DNA from: Arthrobacter sp. D5-1
Lineage (GTDB): Bacteria > Actinomycetota > Actinomycetes > Actinomycetales > Micrococcaceae
NCBI RefSeq assembly: GCF_017357425.1
Contig: NZ_CP014571.1
Span: 3,162,001-3,226,000, forward strand
Direction of reading: 5' to 3'
Length of the DNA: 64,000 bases
The translations under genes and the position numbers were made by a program. How positions within the stretch are numbered: the first letter of the stretch is position 1; each line of letters opens with the position of its first letter. This document shows, piece by piece, positions 1-8,868 of this stretch. The notes beneath the pieces were generated by a model. It saw nothing but the letters and a program-made list of their open reading frames with translations. It ran no database searches and was not told the DNA's origin.

Positions 1-1224
1 CAGCAAGGCCGCGTGCGTCGGGCTCAGGCTGCTGGCAAGGGGTGCCACGATGCCGGCGGCCGTTACAGTGGCCACCGTCGCAGACCCTGTGGCGAGGCGG
101 AGCGCCACAGCAACGATGAAGCCGAGGACCAAGACCGACATATTGGCGCCCTCCGCCCATTTCTTGACGGAGTCCCCCACGCCGGCGCCGATCAAGGTCT
201 GCTTGAAACCGCCACCGGCACCGACAATGAGGAGGATCGCCGCGATGGGACCCAGGCTCTCGCCGAGCTTGGCCGTGATCCTGCTGCCAGTGAAGCCCAC
301 GGCGTAGCCGAAGGTAACTATGGCCAGCAGCACGGCCAGTGTCATGGCCACCAAAGGCTGGCCCACAAAGTCAAAGAAGATCCGAATGGCAGGTGCCGTC
401 TCAGGGTTCGGCCAGATGATGCCGCCCAAAGCCTTCAGCAGCATCAGCACCACCGGGAAGATGATGGTCAGCAGCGTTACCAGGAACGATGGCTGGCGCT
501 TGACCTCACTCAGGTCAGCCGCGTGCTGGGTGTCGATGCCACCGGCTACGGCCGGCGCGTCAACAGGCACCCACCGCGCTGCGAGTCGGGAGAAGAGCGG
601 ACCACAGATGATGACGGTGGGAATCGCCACGAGGATGCCAAGACCGAGTGTTGTTCCCAGCTCGGCCTTAACGGCGCTGATGGCAATCAGCGGCCCCGGG
701 TGCGGCGGTACCAGTCCGTGCAGTACGGACAAGCCGGCCAGCGCAGGGATGGCGATGCGCATCAGCTTCATCTTGGACCGCTGGGTGACCAGGACGATCA
801 CCGGAAGCAGCAGCACGAGTCCGATTTCGAAGAACATGGGCAAGCCAATGATCACGGCTACCAGGGTGATCATCCAGACCAGCTTGTTGCCGCTGGCTTT
901 GGCCAACAAGGTGTCCACCACACGGTTGGCGCCACCGGAATCGGCCAGCAGCTTGCCGAGCATGGCTCCGAGCGCGATCAGCAGCCCGACTTCCTTGAGG
1001 ACACTGCCAACCCCGTCTTCGAAGTTGGTGATGACCTTGCCCAGTTCTACTCCGGAGGCCAGGCCCACGAAGGCAGATCCCAGGACAAGCGCCAGGAACG
1101 GGTGGAGCTTCAATTTCGCGATCAGTACGACGATCAGCGCAATGCCCAGTGCAGCGACCACAAGGAGTTGGGTGTCGTGCCCGCTCCATTCCTGCACTTG
1201 CATTGCGGTATCCAGGACCTTCAC
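1..1224 (-). CDS. gntP: Gluconate:H+ symporter, GntP family (3' end outside window)
   Basis: An open minus-strand frame runs from the window edge to about 1224 and encodes about 408 residues of a very hydrophobic, multi-pass membrane protein. Segments such as LLVVAALGIALIVVLI near the N-terminus and the conserved loop VPPHPGPL are typical of the GntP/GluP family, which imports gluconate with protons. The start is either GTG at 1224, whose GTG overlaps the TGA of the preceding gluconokinase reading (GTGA coupling), or ATG at 1203; I used the GTG. The family is usually about 450 residues, so the C-terminus lies beyond the edge. It sits directly after the gluconokinase gene, which would phosphorylate the imported sugar acid, so the two form a gluconate uptake and activation operon. 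Confidence 0.9.
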   Translation of the reverse strand, partial: MKVLDTAMQVQEWSGHDTQLLVVAALGIALIVVLIAKLKLHPFLALVLGSAFVGLASGVELGKVITNFEDGVGSVLKEVGLLIALGAMLGKLLADSGGANRVVDTLLAKASGNKLVWMITLVAVIIGLPMFFEIGLVLLLPVIVLVTQRSKMKLMRIAIPALAGLSVLHGLVPPHPGPLIAISAVKAELGTTLGLGILVAIPTVIICGPLFSRLAARWVPVDAPAVAGGIDTQHAADLSEVKRQPSFLVTLLTIIFPVVLMLLKALGGIIWPNPETAPAIRIFFDFVGQPLVAMTLAVLLAIVTFGYAVGFTGSRITAKLGESLGPIAAILLIVGAGGGFKQTLIGAGVGDSVKKWAEGANMSVLVLGFIVAVALRLATGSATVATVTAAGIVAPLASSLSPTHAALL

Positions 1225-1765
1225 GAGACGGTCGATTCGGTACCGGCACCAGCAGGCCGAAGACCCAGCCGGTCAATGACCTCGTCGGCTTCTTCGGCCG
1301 GCGATGCGGAGACGCACAGCGAGATGTGGTTCTCGTCTTCCGTCGGCTCCTCCAGGGCGTCGAATTGGGATTCAAGGAGCGACGGCGGCATGAAGTGTCC
1401 ATGCCTGGACGCAAGGCGATCAGAGATCTTGTCTTTGCTCCCCTGCAGGAAGACGAACACTACGCCTTCTCCGCGGAGAACATCACGATACTTTTCTTCA
1501 GCGCCGAGCACGTGATAATGGCCGGCGTTCCAGCCTCCACGTGTTCCCGGATCCAGTCCGAAATGATACCCAGCCACGGCCACCGGTCCTCATCACTGAG
1601 GGCTTGACCAGCCTGCATTTTTGCCACGTTCGCTGCGGGATGAAGGTCGTCGCCCTCGGCCAGGTCCCATCCCAATTTGCCGGCCAGAACGCCGGCTACG
1701 GTCGATTTCCCAGAACCGGAGACTCCCATAATCACCAGTACGGGTTGTTGCGCAGTCTTCGCCAT
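1221..1765 (-). pseudogene. gntK: Gluconokinase, interrupted by a -1 frameshift
   Basis: The first frame (ATG at 1765, preceded by GGAAGG) encodes MAKTAQQ.., a P-loop GVSGSGKST at residues 14-22, and the gluconokinase motif EGDDLHP. It reads to ITCSALKK and then runs off into a stop at about 1460. The rest of the protein (KYRDVLRG, FVFLQGS, SRHGHFMP, LLESQFDALEEP) continues in the neighbouring frame down to a TGA at 1221. The two parts join exactly where intact gluconokinases read CSALKR(K)YRD. The junction is a run of four A residues on the coding strand (1492-1495); a fifth A would restore AAG AAA AAG TAT. The family is about 165-180 residues and the joined product fits this. It is either a true loss-of-function mutation or a single-base sequence error. 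Gluconokinase makes 6-phosphogluconate from gluconate and ATP. Confidence 0.85.
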
Positions 1766-1839
1766 CAAAGTCTGCCTTCCTCGAATAAATATGATTTAAC
1801 CGAGATCAAGCATATGACACGGGTAACACCACGGCAACG

Positions 1840-2619
1840 TCAGAAGCCGGCGATGGTGCTCGATCCGTTGACTGACACCACGTGGAAGCCCTCAGCGCTG
1901 GTCCCGGCAGGCAGCCCGGCACGTTCTCCATTGGCCAGCATCAAGTCCCTGACAACACGCTCCATGCCGTCAATATCGGGATGCTGGCTGGCATGGACGC
2001 GGATGGCTTCCAGCTTGGCATCGACCTGGCTTGAGACATCCACAAAGTGGTTCTCCCGGGCCTCCGGACTGGAAATAAACCACAACCACGGCAACTTGTA
2101 CGCGCCCAGGCCGGCCTCGGCCAGTTCCGGGTAGGCAAAGGGATTCTCCACCGCAGGATAAGCAGCCCGGGTGACGGCCTCGCCGGCCGCGAGGTGGTCC
2201 GGATGGCTCTTCTGGAGCCGATCCCAGTTACGTTCCGGGTGCATGGTCAGCACGATGTCCGGACGGATTTCCCTGATCAGTTTCACCACCTGCTTGATGA
2301 CGCCATGCGTCGGTTCAAGATAGCCATCACGCTCGTGCAGATAGTGGATGTCGCTGACGCCCACCAGGGCGGCTGCCTGCTTCTGCTCCTCCGCGCGGAG
2401 CTCGATGATCCGTTCCCTGTCCACCGGATCAAATCCTCCGGCGTCGCCGTCAGTCATGATGCAGTAGCTGACCTCGACGCCGGCCGCCGTCCATGCCGCA
2501 ATGGTGCCGGCGGCCCCGAAGTCGATGTCGTCAGGATGGGCAGTAAAACAAAGCACCCGCTCAACGCGCTCCAAGGAGGCGTCGAACGGGCTCTTTGCTG
2601 ACGAAACGCCAGGAGACAA
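1840..2619 (-). CDS. PIG-L family deacetylase (LmbE-like)
   Basis: A 259-residue protein with the PIG-L zinc motif AHPDD at residues 27-31 and the second ligand motif HPDH at 139-142, in the usual order and spacing. The family removes acetyl groups from N-acetylglucosaminyl compounds, as MshB does in mycothiol synthesis and Bca in bacillithiol synthesis. The substrate here cannot be told from sequence. The start taken is a TTG at 2619 with AAAGG about nine bases upstream, inside the end of etfA; a GTG at 2556 would remove part of the N-terminus. It begins five bases after etfA stops, so etfB-etfA-PIG-L is probably one transcript. It is not obviously MshB, which is longer. Confidence 0.85.
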   Translation of the reverse strand: MSPGVSSAKSPFDASLERVERVLCFTAHPDDIDFGAAGTIAAWTAAGVEVSYCIMTDGDAGGFDPVDRERIIELRAEEQKQAAALVGVSDIHYLHERDGYLEPTHGVIKQVVKLIREIRPDIVLTMHPERNWDRLQKSHPDHLAAGEAVTRAAYPAVENPFAYPELAEAGLGAYKLPWLWFISSPEARENHFVDVSSQVDAKLEAIRVHASQHPDIDGMERVVRDLMLANGERAGLPAGTSAEGFHVVSVNGSSTIAGF

Positions 2620-2624
2620 AGGGA

Positions 2625-3578
2625 TCAGCCTTTCCGCTTCTTGATCTCGGCTGTGGCCTGCGGGAGAACCTTGAAGAGGTCGCCGATGATGCCGTAGTCG
2701 GCAATTTCGAAGACCGGCGATTCTGCGTCCTTGTTGATGGCCACAATGACCTTGGAGGTCTGCATGCCGGCCTTCTGCTGGATGGCTCCGGAGATGCCTG
2801 CCGAGATGTACAGCTGGGGCGAAACCGTGACACCGGTCTGGCCCACCTGGGCATCGTGCGCGATCCAGCCGGCGTCGGTAGCAGCGCGGGATGCACCCAC
2901 TGCAGCACCCAATGCATCTGCAAGCTCTTCCACCGGACCGAAGTCGCCGTCAACGCCGCGGCCGCCGGCCACGACGATCCGGGCTTCGCTGAGGTCCGGA
3001 CGGCCACTGACCGGTTTTTCGGACCGCGCCGCGATGCGTGCAGAGTTCGCCAAGGCGTCCGCCGGGACATCAACCGTGACAGATGCGGGAATTCCCGCTG
3101 CGCCGGCCGGTGCAGGCTCAACGTTGTTGGCCTTGACCGAAAGAACCGTCACCGAAGTGGTGGCCTTCGCCGTGGTGTTGTAAGAGCCTGCGAGAACCGA
3201 CTTATGCGCGGTGCCGTCAGCCTCCACGCCCACAACGTCGGTGATAACGCCGGCGTTGAGCTTGATACCAAGCCTGCCCGCGATTTCCTTGCCCTCCGGC
3301 GAGTTGTCCAGGAGAACTGCTGTTGCTCCCGAAGCGTGCACTGCAGCGGCAAGGTAAGCGGCCTTCGGGCCCACCAGGTAGTTGTCGAGGTCGTCCGCCG
3401 ACGGCTGGTAAACGGTGGCGACGCCATAGGCACCCAAGGTGGCGGCGACGTCGTCGTGCAGCTCACCGGAGAACGCGACGGCGGTCTCGCCCAGCGAACG
3501 GGCGATGGTCAGGAGTTCCAGGCTGCTCTTCTTAAGAGCTGCTCCCGGGTTATCAATGAAAACAAGTGCATTTGCCAT
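2625..3578 (-). CDS. etfA: Electron transfer flavoprotein alpha subunit
   Basis: A 317-residue FixB/EtfA protein. The C-terminal FAD-binding domain carries the hallmark [19 protein letters not shown] (about residues 245-265) followed by INKD and the [11 protein letters not shown] segment. EtfA binds FAD and, with EtfB, takes electrons from acyl-CoA and other flavin dehydrogenases and passes them to ETF:quinone oxidoreductase. ATG at 3578. It begins 14 bases after etfB ends, so the two subunits are translated from one message. Length and gene order (etfB then etfA) are as usual in actinobacteria. Confidence 0.97.
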   Translation of the reverse strand: MANALVFIDNPGAALKKSSLELLTIARSLGETAVAFSGELHDDVAATLGAYGVATVYQPSADDLDNYLVGPKAAYLAAAVHASGATAVLLDNSPEGKEIAGRLGIKLNAGVITDVVGVEADGTAHKSVLAGSYNTTAKATTSVTVLSVKANNVEPAPAGAAGIPASVTVDVPADALANSARIAARSEKPVSGRPDLSEARIVVAGGRGVDGDFGPVEELADALGAAVGASRAATDAGWIAHDAQVGQTGVTVSPQLYISAGISGAIQQKAGMQTSKVIVAINKDAESPVFEIADYGIIGDLFKVLPQATAEIKKRKG

Positions 3579-3592
3579 GGTTGCGATCCCCT

Positions 3593-4408
3593 TTAGAGCA
3601 GCTTCTGTGCGGCGAGGAAGTCGACCAGCTTGATGCCGGCGTCGCCGTCGTCGGTGATGATGGTGCCGGCTGTCCGCGGCGGGCGGGCCTCCGCAGACTC
3701 CACCACGGTCCAGGAGCCAGCCAAGCCCACCTGCGAGGCGTCCACACCGATGTCGGCAAGCGACAGGGAGGCAATTTTCTTCTTCTTGGCCGCAAGGATG
3801 CCCTTGAAGTTGGGATAGCGCGGCTCGTTGATCTGGTCTGTCACCGAAACAACGGCAGGAAGCTGCGCTTCAACGGTCTCAGAGAAGGCGCCGGCATCAC
3901 GGCGGGCCGTGACCTGGCTGCCGGCAATGTCCAGGCTGGAAGCAAAGGTGACCTGCGGGAACTGCAAGCGCTCGGCCAGCTGGGCCGGGATCAGCGACGT
4001 CTCACCATCAGTGGACGCCATGCCGGTCAGGACCAGGTCCACAGGGCGGCCGTCGGCCGAAAGGTAGCGGATGGCGGCCGCGAGGGCCAGTGAGGTGGCC
4101 GCGGCATCCGAACCGGCCAAAGCGTCATCGCTCAGGTGCACGCCCGAGTACGCACCGATCTGGAGCGACTTCTTCACCGCGTTAACGGCGCCGGACGGAC
4201 CCATGCTCAAGGCGATAACCTCATTGCCGGCCTTCGGTCCGCCGCGTTCCTCGGCCAGCTGCAGCGCTGCCTCAAGTGCGTACTCATCCAGCTCGGACAA
4301 GATGCTCTCGTCACGGTCGGTTGTGTTGCCAGGTCCGGTGATGTGCCGGTCGAACTGCGCGTCCGGGACGTGCTTGACCAGAACGACAATCTTCAATGTC
4401 TCTTCCAC
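3593..4408 (-). CDS. etfB: Electron transfer flavoprotein beta subunit
   Basis: A 271-residue FixA/EtfB protein starting IVVLVKHVPDAQ, with the central VDLVLTGMASTDGETSLIP motif and the C-terminal AAKKKKI segment common to EtfB. It binds the AMP cofactor and docks dehydrogenase partners. The start used is GTG at 4408 (MEETLKIVVL). It is the first gene of the etfB-etfA-PIG-L transcript; the 230 bases upstream must hold its promoter. Confidence 0.97.
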   Translation of the reverse strand: MEETLKIVVLVKHVPDAQFDRHITGPGNTTDRDESILSELDEYALEAALQLAEERGGPKAGNEVIALSMGPSGAVNAVKKSLQIGAYSGVHLSDDALAGSDAAATSLALAAAIRYLSADGRPVDLVLTGMASTDGETSLIPAQLAERLQFPQVTFASSLDIAGSQVTARRDAGAFSETVEAQLPAVVSVTDQINEPRYPNFKGILAAKKKKIASLSLADIGVDASQVGLAGSWTVVESAEARPPRTAGTIITDDGDAGIKLVDFLAAQKLL

Positions 4409-4585
4409 TGTCTTCGAAGCAGCCTTCCATGCTTGTGGACGGCCAACCGCAGCAGCGTGGCCGTGAATAGCCCAGCGCGTGGGCTCGTCCTAGCTAAGCA
4501 TATTGCCCGCAGAAAACCACTCCCAGCGTTAACCCCTGTTTCAGATTCCTTTGGCCGACGTTGTCGTGTGAGTGTCGGGAACGCC

Positions 4586-4626
4586 ACGACGGCGGGCGCC
4601 ACCCGTCAGGTGACGCCCGTCGTCGT
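4586..4626 (-). terminator. Hairpin after the HtrA-like protease gene
   Basis: An inverted repeat with arms of 13 bases (ACGACGGCGGGCG and a partner with one G-U) lies about 17 bases beyond the stop codon of the protease gene. No clear T-run follows on the minus strand, so the hairpin is visible but its role as a terminator is inferred. Confidence 0.5.
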
Positions 4627-4642
4627 ACGCTGTTCCTGCCGC

Positions 4643-6388
4643 CTATTGCTGGGCGGCGTCGAGGGTGACCTCGACCTCCTGGGACTGTCCACCTCGCTGA
4701 ATGGTGACCTTGACCTTGGCACCGGCCGGCTGCTCGCGCACAGCGGCGGTCAGCTGGTTCGGGTCGCTGACCGTGTAATCTCCGAACTTGGTCACGACGT
4801 CGCCAACCTTGATACCGGCCTTCGCTGCGGCCGAACCAGTGGTCACCGCGGCGACCTCTGCACCCACGGAGAACCCGGAATCGCTGCCCGTAGACGACTT
4901 GGAGCGAACCGACACGCCGAACTGTCCGTGACTGGCCTTGCCGGACTCGATGATTTCCTGGGCCACGCGCTTGGCGTGATTGATCGGCACGCTGAAGCCA
5001 ACGCCGATGTTGCCGGTGGAGGAATCGGAGGTTCCGCTGCCCGCGGAGGCGATGGCAACGTTGACACCAATGACTTCGCCCTTGTTGTTGACAAGCGCAC
5101 CACCGGAGTTGCCCGGGTTGATGGCAGCATCAGTCTGGATGACATTGATGGCAATGGATCCTTCATTTGCCGAGCGCTGGCTCTGGCCGCCGTTGGGAGG
5201 CGCGAACTGGAAGCCCTCGTCGTCGCCTTGGCTCTCGTCAGGCGTTCCCTCCGGCACAGCCGACGAAGCGACACTGATGGTCCGGTTGAGCGTAGAGACA
5301 ATGCCATCCGTCACCGTACCGGTGAGGCCCAGCGGCGAACCGATGGCGACGGCGGTGTCCCCCACGTTGATCTTGGACGAGTCACCGAGTGTTGCCGGAA
5401 CCAGCCCGGAAGCGTCGCTGACTTTGATCACGGCGAGGTCTGACAACGGGTCAGTGCCCACCACGGTGGCCTTGAGAACCTTGCCGTCGTTGGTCCGTAC
5501 CTCAATTGCTGCGTTGGCCGTTGCGCCATCGAGCGTCACGACGTGTGTGTTCGTCAGGATGTGGCCCTGGTCATCAAGGATGATGCCGGAACCTGTTCCG
5601 CCCTCGTTGCCGCTGGTCGCCTTAATGGTAACGACACTGGGTGAGGCCTTGGCGGCCGCTGCGGTGATGACGTTGACGTCATCCTTGTTGTTCACGATGA
5701 CAGTGCTCGACTGTCCGCTGCTTGACGCTGCCGGGGCCGGTTGGTCCCACAGCACGTTGCTTCCGGCCACGACGCCGCCACCGATCAAGCCCGCCGCCAG
5801 CATGCTTGCCACGAGGGTGCCGACGCCGAACGCCGGCTTGCGCTTGGTGGCGCCATTGGCGTTGGCGGGAGCGTGCGGCATTCCAGGACCATGCTGGCCC
5901 TGAGGGCTGGCTCCTCCGCCGTAGAACGGCTGGTGCTGGGGGTAGCTGGGGCGGTGGGCCGGGTCCTGCTGTGGCACGCCGTAGTACTGCGGCCGCTGCG
6001 TGTTGGCGTTGGGCTGGGCGGACGGCTGGGCCGGGGCCGCGTGCTGGCTGGCGTGCTGCCCTCCGTGCTGTGCGGTGTACTGCTGGGGTGTGTGCTGGGC
6101 CGGGGCCGCGTGCTGGCTGGCGTTCGGCGCCGGGGCGCTCTCCTGGCCGGGCTGAGCCTGTCCGGGCTGGCGCTCCTGACCTGGTTGGGACTCCGGGGCG
6201 GCATTCGACTTGAAGGCCGGCAGCGGCGTAGTGGGCTGTGCAGAGTTCTCCGCACCTGCCCCTTGTCCTGACGTCCAGGCAGGCTGCTGCTGGGTTGCGG
6301 TGGCATCACTGTGGCCGCTGGTGGTGTCCCGCGGCTCTGATGGCTCGCGATCCTCCGGTGCTGTGCCCTGCGCTGGGTTCTCCGTCAT
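4643..6388 (-). CDS. HtrA/DegP-like S1C serine protease with PDZ domain
   Basis: A protein of about 581 residues. It has a long Gln/Pro/Ala-rich cytoplasmic N-terminus (about 1-180, with repeats of AQHA/QHAS type), a single membrane segment (about 183-208), a trypsin-like domain, and a C-terminal PDZ domain (about 490-575). The catalytic triad is visible: His in LTNTHVV (about 281), Asp in DPLSDLAV (about 317) and Ser in GNSGGAL (about 427). This is the membrane-anchored actinobacterial HtrA type that degrades or refolds damaged proteins outside the membrane. The ATG at 6388 has AAAGGAAG at good spacing and is preferred over an in-frame start ten codons upstream. It is divergent from the TPM/PspA pair. 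Confidence 0.93.
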   Translation of the reverse strand: MTENPAQGTAPEDREPSEPRDTTSGHSDATATQQQPAWTSGQGAGAENSAQPTTPLPAFKSNAAPESQPGQERQPGQAQPGQESAPAPNASQHAAPAQHTPQQYTAQHGGQHASQHAAPAQPSAQPNANTQRPQYYGVPQQDPAHRPSYPQHQPFYGGGASPQGQHGPGMPHAPANANGATKRKPAFGVGTLVASMLAAGLIGGGVVAGSNVLWDQPAPAASSSGQSSTVIVNNKDDVNVITAAAAKASPSVVTIKATSGNEGGTGSGIILDDQGHILTNTHVVTLDGATANAAIEVRTNDGKVLKATVVGTDPLSDLAVIKVSDASGLVPATLGDSSKINVGDTAVAIGSPLGLTGTVTDGIVSTLNRTISVASSAVPEGTPDESQGDDEGFQFAPPNGGQSQRSANEGSIAINVIQTDAAINPGNSGGALVNNKGEVIGVNVAIASAGSGTSDSSTGNIGVGFSVPINHAKRVAQEIIESGKASHGQFGVSVRSKSSTGSDSGFSVGAEVAAVTTGSAAAKAGIKVGDVVTKFGDYTVSDPNQLTAAVREQPAGAKVKVTIQRGGQSQEVEVTLDAAQQ

Positions 6389-6709
6389 GGGTCTTCCTTT
6401 CGTCCTCGTCTCCAACAACTATGGACCCTGTAACTGGATCAAAAGCGAACGTTCGCTGGGAGCTTCCTGAAAGGCCCTCACCGCCTCTCGGAACTCCTGC
6501 TGGATTACTCTCAACGGCTGGACAATCCAGCTCAATTCTATATTTCGCTGGTGGCATATTCACTCCTGTGGACGGGCCATGGGGTGCACCATAGAATCAA
6601 GAGGAATTGCCACAGCGACCTGCGGCTTTACACCATGCGTGGGGGCGCTGAGCATTCTGTGACGATTGGTACGCCTTGTTCCAGTCGCAGACGTGCTGAA
6701 GGGTTGCAC
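6389..6709. promoter_or_regulatory. Divergent intergenic region with a 14-bp perfect palindrome
   Basis: These 321 bases separate the HtrA-like gene (leftward) from the TPM protein gene (rightward), so both promoters must lie here. A perfect palindrome AGCGAACGTTCGCT sits at about 6444-6457, some 56-69 bases upstream of the protease start, where a repressor or activator could bind. No riboswitch or small RNA was recognised. Confidence 0.45.
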
Positions 6710-8770
6710 ATGCGGTCAATAGTTAAACGCGTACTCGCCGTGATCGGCCTGGCTGGAATGTTGGCCTTCCCGGCCACAGCTGCCTGGGCCACCGATCCGG
6801 TGACCATTCCGTCCGGCCAGAACATCGTCGACGACGCCAACGTCCTGGGCAGCCGAAAAGGCGAGGTCCAGGAGGCCATCCAAAAAACGCTCAAGGACCA
6901 CAAGTACAACCTGTACGTGGTGACGGTGGATTCCTTCACGAATCCGTCGTCACCAACAGAGTGGACCAAGGCTGTGGCCGAGAAGAAGGGCATGGGTAAG
7001 CCGGACGCCATTCTGGCGATCTCCACGGCCGGGCAGTACAACTTTGCCCTGAACTCGGGCAGCTCCATCTACTCCAAGCAGTCAGCAATCGCGCAAAACG
7101 CCGTTGTTGCCAATCTGGCAGGCGGCAAGAAGGACTACGCCCAGGCAGCCATAGACACAGCCGCTGCCATCGGCGACGCCGCGGGCGGCGGAAGCGGGAC
7201 AGTGCCCAGCGGGAATGCCGGCGTCGGTGTCCTTGTCGGTGTTGGCGTGGTGGCGGCGGGTGGCGCCGGAACTTACCTCTACCTGCGCAACCGTCGCAAG
7301 AAGGGCGGCACCAAGGCTGTCAGCGCGAGCTACGGACCGCAAGGTGAACAGCTCGATCCGCTCGCAGGGCTGAGCATCCCCGAGCTGCGCCAGAAGAGCG
7401 GCTCGCTGTTGATCGAGGCGGATGACGCCATAAAGTCCAGCGAGCAGGAACTCGGATTCGCCCAGGCACAGTACGGTGATTCCGCCATTGGCAACTTCAC
7501 CAAAGCCTTGGAAGAAGCCAAGGCCCACATGACGGAGTCCTTCAAGCTTCAGCAGCAGTTGGACGACCACATACCTGACACTGAGGAACAGCAGCGAAGC
7601 TGGCTCGGCGAAATCATCCGTAGGTCAGAGGCAGCACTTGCGTCCCTGCGAGACCAGAAGGCCGACTTCGACTCTTTGCGTGAGTTGGAGAAGAATGCTC
7701 CCCAAGCTTTGGCAGCAGTTTCTGCCGGAGCCAAGGCTGCAGATTCAAAGATCGCGAACGCCGAGCAATCCCTTGAGGGTCTCCGCGCCAAATACGCCGA
7801 ATCTGCCTTGACCCAGGTCTCTGACAACATCCTGCAGGCAAAGGAACGCCTCGCGTTCGTACAGAATGCTGTCACCGCCGCACAGGAAAAACTGTCCAGC
7901 GGCGAGAACAGCCTTGCCGCTGTGGCAGTTCGTGCCGCCGAGGAAAGCCTGCACCAGACCAACGTGTTGATCGATGCGATTTCCAAAACGGCCGGCAGCT
8001 TGGATGAGGCACGGGCATCCCTGGAAAGCGCAGTTGCAGAGACCAGCCAGGACCTTGCCCAAGCCCGGGCCATGATCCAATCCGGCGAACATCCGGAACT
8101 TGCCGGCCCTGTGGCCGGTGTGGAGGCAGCGTTGGCGCAGGTGAAAACCGAAATCCAGGGCGGGAAGATCGATCCCATCGCGACGCTCAGCCGCGTAGAG
8201 TCTGCCCACCAGGCTCTGGATCAGTCGTTGTCTGGTATCCGTGACCAGCAGGAGCAGGCCCGCCGTGCACAAGCGTCACTGCAGCAGACCATCATGGCCG
8301 CACAAGCACAGATCAGCGCCACGTCGGACTACATCACCGCCCGACGCGGCGGCGTAGGCACGGAGGCGCGAACCAGGTTGGCCGAGGCCCAACGCAATCT
8401 CGATTACGCGCTGTCCATCTCACGCAATGATCCTGTCACTGCACTGACCTACGCCCAGCAGGCGCACTCACTTGCTGCCCAGGCGGCCCAACTTGCACAG
8501 TCCGATGTAGACCAGTTCGGCTATGCCGACCAAGGCCAAGGCTATGGACGCGGTGGCATGTTCGGCGGTGGCGGCGGCGGAGGCGGCCTCGGCGGTGCCA
8601 TCCTCGGGGGTATCCTCATCAACTCCATTCTCAATGGCGGCGGAGGCGGCTGGGGCGGCGGCAATGACGGCGGAGGCGGCGGCGGGTTCTTCGGCGGCGA
8701 TTCCGGTGGCGGCGGAGACTGGGGCGGCGGCGGAGGCGACTTCGGCGGCGGAGACTCCGGCAGCTTCTAG
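6710..8770 (+). CDS. TPM-domain membrane protein with glycine-rich C-terminus
   Basis: A 686-residue protein. It has a signal peptide (about 1-28, ending near AAWA), a TPM domain (about 33-150, with VDDANVLG and LYVVTVDSF), and a membrane segment (about 170-190) followed by RNRRKKGG. A long helical coiled-coil region rich in Ala, Gln and Glu runs from about 210 to 600. The tail (about 613-686) is almost entirely Gly with Asp, Phe and Trp. The ATG at 6710 follows GAAGGG; an open frame extends upstream without a better start. TPM proteins in actinobacteria are membrane-bound and of unclear function. The gene lies 98 bases before a pspA homologue, so a shared role in membrane stress is plausible. 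Confidence 0.85.
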   Translation: MRSIVKRVLAVIGLAGMLAFPATAAWATDPVTIPSGQNIVDDANVLGSRKGEVQEAIQKTLKDHKYNLYVVTVDSFTNPSSPTEWTKAVAEKKGMGKPDAILAISTAGQYNFALNSGSSIYSKQSAIAQNAVVANLAGGKKDYAQAAIDTAAAIGDAAGGGSGTVPSGNAGVGVLVGVGVVAAGGAGTYLYLRNRRKKGGTKAVSASYGPQGEQLDPLAGLSIPELRQKSGSLLIEADDAIKSSEQELGFAQAQYGDSAIGNFTKALEEAKAHMTESFKLQQQLDDHIPDTEEQQRSWLGEIIRRSEAALASLRDQKADFDSLRELEKNAPQALAAVSAGAKAADSKIANAEQSLEGLRAKYAESALTQVSDNILQAKERLAFVQNAVTAAQEKLSSGENSLAAVAVRAAEESLHQTNVLIDAISKTAGSLDEARASLESAVAETSQDLAQARAMIQSGEHPELAGPVAGVEAALAQVKTEIQGGKIDPIATLSRVESAHQALDQSLSGIRDQQEQARRAQASLQQTIMAAQAQISATSDYITARRGGVGTEARTRLAEAQRNLDYALSISRNDPVTALTYAQQAHSLAAQAAQLAQSDVDQFGYADQGQGYGRGGMFGGGGGGGGLGGAILGGILINSILNGGGGGWGGGNDGGGGGGFFGGDSGGGGDWGGGGGDFGGGDSGSF

Positions 8771-8868
8771 CCCGACAGACTAGGTGGGGTCCATGCCCCG
8801 CATAGAAGCGGTACAACAACTGATCACTGATTTCAGTGGCACCACTGAGCAGGACGAAAGGCAACACC

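Noticed and set aside
1480..1510. Programmed -1 ribosomal frameshift in gluconokinase
   Set aside because: The tRNA-Lys codon AAA would slip onto GAA, there is no good slippery heptamer and gluconokinases are not known to be frameshifted; a mutation or sequence error is simpler.
13..1515. Long plus-strand open frame of 500 codons
   Set aside because: It is antisense to the gluconate permease and gluconokinase and has a low-complexity, His/Gln/Arg-rich product typical of high-GC shadow frames.
6444..6457. LexA/SOS box
   Set aside because: SOS boxes in this group need four bases between GAAC and GTTC; here the halves abut.
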